This document shows positions 59,801 through 64,000 of a DNA stretch of 64,000 nucleotides, piece by piece. Both the position numbers and the translations under genes were made by a program. This DNA comes from Datisca glomerata. Taxonomy: Eukaryota > Streptophyta > Magnoliopsida > Cucurbitales > Datiscaceae. Location of the stretch: the NCBI GenBank assembly GCA_003255025.1, contig QANY01009435.1, positions 496,001 through 560,000 on the forward strand, read 5' to 3'. The notes under the pieces are model-generated. The model was given only the letters and a program-made list of their open reading frames with translations. It had not been told where the DNA came from and did not search any database. The stretch's first letter is position 1. Every line of letters starts with the position of its first letter.

Positions 59801-61367
59801 AAAGCATGTATTTTAACATTCTTTTGAAGAACAGACATGGCAGAACTAATTGGATAAAGCCATTTTTATTGGGGCCTCTGTAAAGAATTTGACCCGTGGA
59901 CTTTTCATGGATTAAGAAAAGATTCATCAAACAAGAAAGTACAATGGTTATCTTTGCAATATTTATAAATAGAGAGTAAGTTAACATATAAATCACACGC
60001 ACAAACTAGGTTTGATAAAGAAAAGGAACGAGGAGTAGATAAGGTACCTGAACTAGTGTGTGTTATAGGCAAAGTGTTACCATTTCTAATAACCACATTG
60101 TCTTCTCCATTATATTCAAAAGGGGACATCAAGTTATTTAAATCTAGAGTTAGATGAGAGTTGCAACCAGTATCCGAGAGTCAAACTTATGAATCTTGAT
60201 TGGTGTTTTAAGAGACCACTGAGGTCATAACAAAAAGAGTTGATGGAGGATTTTTACCTTGGTAAAAGTAGTTCATCTTATGATAGCAATCAACTGCTGA
60301 GTGCCTTAGTTTTTGGTAAATTTGTCACTGAATTCTTGCTCCTGAATTTGATTCTGGATTGAAATTTTTGAAGGCAAATTGTGCAACTTGAGGTGGAGTG
60401 CCAAGAATGGGTGAAGATTGGTTAGTGAATTGATTAGAAGAATTTCTTCCCCTTTCCGAGTTATATCTACCAGGATTGGATCTTTCCCTTCTAAATTATC
60501 TGAACCATCTTCCACGATTACCTCATCTGTTCAGACTAGAGTTTTGAGCAGTAACAAGAGAAGTGTTTTGAAAGAGATTTTCGTGTTGTTTGTTTTGGAC
60601 TTCCAGGAAATTTTCTTTAGATTTCAAAAGGACATGTAACTCCTCTAGGACATAGGCTCAACCCTAGTTCTAATTGAGATTCGGATGACATTGTATTAAC
60701 TTGGGAGGCCATTAATGGGGAAGATTAAAACATCTTCATCTTCTAGGTTTATAGAGACAACAACTAATTTATCCTTCATCTCCTTAATTCTCAGAATGTA
60801 AGTATTAATACTCTCATTTACTTCTCTGAAACAAATTGAATGTCGGATTTTAATTGCAAGATGTTGGTTCTAGAAACTGAAGAGTACATTTTCTCAATGG
60901 AATTCCAAACTTCCTTAGAAGTACTGCATCCGACGACATAGGAGAGGGAAATTGGTGAGAGGGTGGCGTTGACCAAGGTGATGAGTGCCCGATCTTAAGT
61001 TGTCCAGAGAGTGAATCTTGGATTAACGATGGCCTGTCCATTTTCGTCGGTGAGAAACTGATCTAGGCAAGGTGTGGAGTCGTCGACGAAGCCAAAGACA
61101 AAGTGGGCCTTGAGAATGGATGAGACCTGATATTTCTACAATATAAAGTTTGACAAGTCGAGTGTGATGGATAGAAGATTACAAATATTTAACAGCAGAA
61201 ACATAGGGGATACGTGGTATATCGATCTCATTAGTAACTGAGGAAGAAACAAGTAGGGGTTGATTTTGAATCTAGGTTTGGCTGGGATTCTGTTTAGAAG
61301 TAGGGGCGCGAGCAGGAGGAAGATCGCGAGACTCATATTGAGATGTAGCTGTAGAGTCTTCAGCCAT
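56838..61367 (-). pseudogene. copia D gag-pol
   Basis: Gag begins at ATG 61367 (MAEDSTATSQYESRDLPPAR), stopped after 31 codons. Gag pieces continue to about 60300. GAG-pre-integrase: LHNRLGHASNSVMRSIL and CTSCLVSKMSKLPF; integrase start HSDIWGPSPVSS and FVDDMSRYTW (59838-59440). Linker with MEFKGYICNDHISKRSYTSR (58993 on). RT: ARLVSKSFHQEEV, HKSLYGLKQAPRAWFDRF, the intact catalytic box LLYVDDIILTG (57790-57755), YFLGLEINRSFAG and TEYRQIVGSLYYLAFTRPDI. RNase H remnant at about 57440-56950. The wording of RT fits the Ale/Retrofit lineage. The 168-residue RT segment (57443-57949) is the best preserved; stops and frameshifts elsewhere make it inactive. Confidence 0.88.
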
Positions 61368-61385
61368 GGACGTGAGTCACTTATG

Positions 61386-61397
61386 GCTCTGATACCA
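61386..61397 (-). other. primer binding site for tRNA-iMet (copia D)
   Basis: Minus strand TGGTATCAGAGC directly beside the 5' LTR. Confidence 0.92.
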
Positions 61398-61658
61398 TGA
61401 AGAGAAATTGACAAAAGGAGAAACAAAAGCAGTAAATAAGAAGAGAAGAAGAAAACGAAAGACAGGGAGAAAGAAAAGAAAGTAATCCTTTTATTATTAT
61501 TAACCTTAAGCAAAGAAGTACACATAGTATATATAAGGCTAACGGAAGTTGGTCAAACGACTATAAACAAACTAACTGCCGTTAGAACTAATTCTTCCAG
61601 CCTTATAGTTACAGTATTGCCACTAGCATTATCATTAATCAAATTAGTATTGTTAACA
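61398..61658 (-). repeat. 5' LTR of copia D
   Basis: 261 bp; followed by CGTTT at 61659-61663. Confidence 0.93.
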
Positions 61659-61663
61659 CGTTT

Positions 61664-62766
61664 CAATAAATAAACAACTTATTTACACTTCAACTAAAAG
61701 ATAAAATCTTAAAAATAACGTTACAGTTGTAACATAAACTGTAACGTCTAGATCTAAGCGGACGACTCAAATCTTGTCAACAAAATCTCTCATGTTCGAG
61801 ATCCCCAAAGGAGATTCGTTCCACCCCCCCCCACCCCCCACCCCACCCTGATTTTTTGAGTTCTTCTATTTTCTCATCTCTTTGTTTAAATCAAATCCTC
61901 AAAATAGAAAGGATCGTGTTTTCTTGATCTGAGTAGTTATTTTTTTCAATGATGTAGTTTTGCTTGGCGCAAAATTCCAAAATTCATAAACCAAACAATT
62001 TTTTAAATCAATTTACGGTTAGAAGACAATCAAACAACTTACTTATATTTACTACAATTACCTATCGAACAACTTATATTTACTACCACAATTACTTCTC
62101 CCTTTTTGCTAAAATTAGTGAGGATTTGTTTTCCCTCCCCTTTCTTCAAAAAAGCTAATAACCCATCTCTTTCAATATATAATATATCATACGCAAATCT
62201 AAGAAATCAATTAAGGATGTGTTTGCTAGTGTTGTGATTAAATATATTTTTATACATTGAAATAATAATATCATAGTTTGTAATTATATCATATATATTT
62301 TTATAAGAAGCACTAGCATATATTTTAAAACATATTAATGTGAATTAATAACAATTTAGAAAACGTTCGAGCATGTAATTTTTTTAAAAATATTTTCACA
62401 TACCAAAATATGTTTTAAGTAATAAATTTTATTTAGTACATGAGATTTTCAAAGTGTCATTTTATAATTCTTTAAAGTGTTTTTAGACAAAATGCTTCCA
62501 AAACTCACCCGAAATCAAGATGTTTTATTTTGCTTTAAATTCATTAATTATGCATAAGTAGGAATCTATTAATTAGAAACCGTAGAGCAAGCTATCCCAG
62601 ATCATAGTAACTAAAAGAGTTCTTTCTTGTTGGGTTATTTGTAATAATATATTATTTAGAAATATACACTCATTACTCAAGACTAAGAAATATATATCTC
62701 TAGCCTACAAAATTAAATATACTCAATCATCTCTCTTCCCTTCTCAATACATTTATCAAATCAACC
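61664..62766. other. intergenic; C-rich tract and AT-rich sequence
   Basis: A C/A tract at about 61821-61850 (CCACCCCCCCCC-type). Otherwise AT-rich and without a recognisable gene. ORFs are short. Confidence 0.5.
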
Positions 62767-62889
62767 ATGGTCTCCATTTTTGCTTCCTCTTCATCTTCCT
62801 CTTCTCTATTCTCTTCTTCTTCTGCAACAAAGCTTGATGCCTTAGTGAAAAACTATGTCTTCTTCTTCTTCTTCTTCTTCGTTAACTAG
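62767..62889 (+). CDS. small Ser-rich ORF, possible first exon
   Basis: ATG 62767 opens a 40-residue frame: MVSIFASSSSSSSLFSSSSA, then TKLDALVKNYV, seven Phe and a stop at 62887-62889. A Ser-rich N-terminus recalls plastid transit peptides, and a plastid-type aldo-keto reductase fragment lies 850 bp downstream on the same strand. A link between them is only a guess; a CACTA end lies between. The TCT/TTC microsatellites make chance likely. Confidence 0.2.
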   Translation: MVSIFASSSSSSSLFSSSSATKLDALVKNYVFFFFFFFVN

Positions 62890-62996
62890 ACGCACTCGAG
62901 TACCCATCTTCTATTTTCCAGATGCAAAAAAAGGCTCAAGTAGTTACTTGGTTACTTATTAGCAGAATAAAAATAATTACTTGAAGATTTCAAGTA

Positions 62997-63290
62997 CACT
63001 ATAAGAAAAATAGTTTTTCCCAGCAGATTTACAGCAGCGGTTATGCCAACCTTCAGAAAAAAAACAGTCAAACTTAAGGCGGCGGTTTTTAAAAATCGCT
63101 GCTATAGATCGACATATAGCGGCGGTTCTTATAAACCGCCGCCGAATGTTTGCAAAAAATAAAAAATATATATTTATAAATTGATTGGGGGTGGCGGTTT
63201 AGTGAAACCACCGTCAAATGATTAAAAAAATAAAATGTATATATTACCAGTGGTTATTAAGCATTTTAACCGCCGCTACAAATAATTTAA
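62997..63290 (+). mobile_element. CACTA (En/Spm-type) transposon terminus, runs right
   Basis: Starts CACTATAAGAAAAATAG at 62997, the typical plant CACTA terminal inverted repeat, preceded by GTA (62994-62996) as a possible 3-bp TSD. It is followed by subterminal repeats in both orientations: GGCGGCGGTTTTTAAAAATC, AGCGGCGGTTCTTATAAACC, GTGGCGGTTTAGTGAAACC, TTTTAACCGCCGCTAC (63080-63280). Such GC-rich motif clusters bind the element's transposase in known CACTA families. No matching end (CTTATAGTG) was found before 64000, so the element either continues past the window or is truncated. Confidence 0.75.
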
Positions 63291-63735
63291 ACCTCTAAGT
63301 TTTCTTTTTATCCAAACCCGCGTGGAACCACCCTTCTTCTTCTCAAATTGCATATCAGAACTCGACGATTTCTCCGTCGCAAAGCTCCTCCACCACAAGC
63401 TCCTCCATCGTGATTTTTCGCCACATCTCTCTAGTGCGTGATTTTGCTCATGGTGGTGGTGGGTTCTTCGCGATTCTGCTCGTGGTGGTGGGTTTGTCGA
63501 CCTATTCGTGGTGGTGGTCTTCCTCGTGGGTCTATTTCTCGTCGCGGCTCTCTGCCTTCTCGTTGCGGCTCTCTGGTTCACGTTTTAAGTCAGTAAAATA
63601 CATATACAAAATGACTCCATTATTTCTTAATGAGTTTGATTCCATGAACACATATCTATAAGTAGTGTAAGATGACACCATTATTATTTAATTTTTCAAT
63701 AACTTGGACTTTATTCATCATGTTTTTTGCTTCAG
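63291..63735. other. GC-rich then AT-rich stretch, no gene supported
   Basis: Bases 63310-63590 are rich in CTCGTGG/GGTGGTGG with open frames on both strands, a composition effect. It may be CACTA interior. Confidence 0.45.
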
Positions 63736-64000
63736 GAAAACTCTTCCAGGTTTGGAGCCTCTGCTGGGTTCTCTAAGAGAAATTACAGAAAAAAGACGCA
63801 AAACTATATCACAAGTAATAATGATTTCACTCTTCTTCTACGAGGATTAAGCAAGTAAACGTATAGACTACTGATATTATAAGTTGGGTAAATGGCATGT
63901 AGCAATAAACTGGTGCACTAGCAAGGGAGTCATTCCAATACTAGGAGTTAAGTTAGTTGAACAAGCAAAAGAAAATTTAAGGGCACTTGGTTGGCGCCTT
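63736..64000 (+). pseudogene. aldo-keto reductase (At1g06690-like) exon fragments, runs off the end
   Basis: Exon 63736-63814 (AG before, GT after) encodes KTLPGLEPLLGSLREITEKR then RKTISQ. The next exon text begins at 63899: VAINWCTSKGVIPILGVKLV, EQAKENLRALGWRL, and continues past the window. Together they match the C-terminal third of the plastid aldo-keto reductases related to Arabidopsis At1g06690, NADPH-dependent oxidoreductases of uncertain substrate. The 84-bp intron between them starts GT but would end AT, because the bases before VAIN are GGCAT, not an AG. The nearest AG (63902-63903) shifts the frame. Without upstream exons in sight, this is a gene fragment or pseudogene, possibly captured by or cut by the CACTA element. 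Confidence 0.7.

Larger units (their letters stand above)
56577..61658 (-). mobile_element. Ty1/copia retrotransposon D (Ale/Retrofit-like), complete with exact TSD
   Basis: LTRs 56577-56837 (3') and 61398-61658 (5'), each 261 bp, TG...CA, homologous with about twenty differences. Flanks CGTTT at 56572-56576 and at 61659-61663, exact. The primer site TGGTATCAGAGC (61386-61397) touches the 5' LTR; the polypurine tract TTGAGGGGA (minus) touches the 3' LTR. Total 5,082 bp, typical for a small copia. A single gag-pol runs minus strand with stops. Confidence 0.94.

Noticed and set aside
61136..61525. 129-residue ORF starting inside the 5' LTR of copia D
   Set aside because: It is out of frame with gag (ATG 61367) and spans the LTR and primer site; low-complexity Leu/Phe/Ser text.
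1..64000. tRNA, rRNA or other RNA genes
   Set aside because: No cloverleaf with A and B boxes or rRNA text was recognised by eye. The TGGTATCAGAGC sites are primer sites of retrotransposons, not tRNA genes. A tRNAscan-type search would settle it.

Overview
This is nuclear DNA from a flowering plant, most likely a eudicot. It is AT-rich, has plant-type GT/AG introns, and carries three recognisable plant gene families plus a dense layer of plant LTR retrotransposons, most of them primed by initiator tRNA-Met. I cannot name the species. It is not a bacterial or viral window, and I found no operon, CRISPR array or other compact gene system. The three host loci are: a strictosidine-synthase-like gene (11038-12191, minus) that stops after exon 3; an intact intronless cation/calcium exchanger (49652-51556, plus); and an intact three-exon LURP-one-related gene (52768-54330, minus). 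A fragment of a plastid-type aldo-keto reductase gene runs off the right end (63736-64000).

Layout from left to right. 1-1480: decayed endogenous pararetrovirus (caulimovirid) protease/RT, minus strand. 1801-2081: 60-bp minisatellite. 2082-10455: decayed copia element A (minus), whose RT is split by a foreign block at about 4113-4815 that carries the same minisatellite inverted. 11038-12191: strictosidine-synthase-like exons 1-3. 13131-18316: copia element B (minus) with both LTRs and a near-perfect target-site duplication (TSD). 19712-37676: copia element C (minus), whose coding region is split twice. A complete 9.47-kb chromodomain (Tekay/Del-like) Ty3 element sits in its RT (21607-31077, exact TSD TTTAC), and a 2.1-kb solo LTR of the element A family sits in its integrase (32519-34619). 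Three separate-looking copia pieces are therefore one element. 38165-38172: sequencing gap inside poly-G. 38489-39002: Helitron helicase tail and hairpin. About 39386-46665: candidate Helitron that hosts a Tat-like Ty3 element (40740-46112, exact TSD GAGGG) lacking its integrase core. 45502-48687: a 1.6-kb tandem duplication of that element's 3' end and its flank. 49.6-54.4 kb: the gene island with the exchanger and the LURP-one-related gene. 56577-61658: copia element D (minus), with equal-length LTRs and exact TSD CGTTT. 62997 onward: a CACTA transposon terminus, then the aldo-keto reductase fragment.

The genes do not form a pathway; they are islands between transposons. The strongest result is the nesting history, in which each junction is supported by TSDs and by reading frames that rejoin when the inserts are removed. 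All polyproteins carry stops or frameshifts, so none looks able to move on its own. I found no convincing new biological system. The most unusual structures are the double nest, the frame-breaking 131-bp duplication in the Tekay integrase, the inverted 60-bp minisatellite pair, and the recent 1.6-kb duplication.
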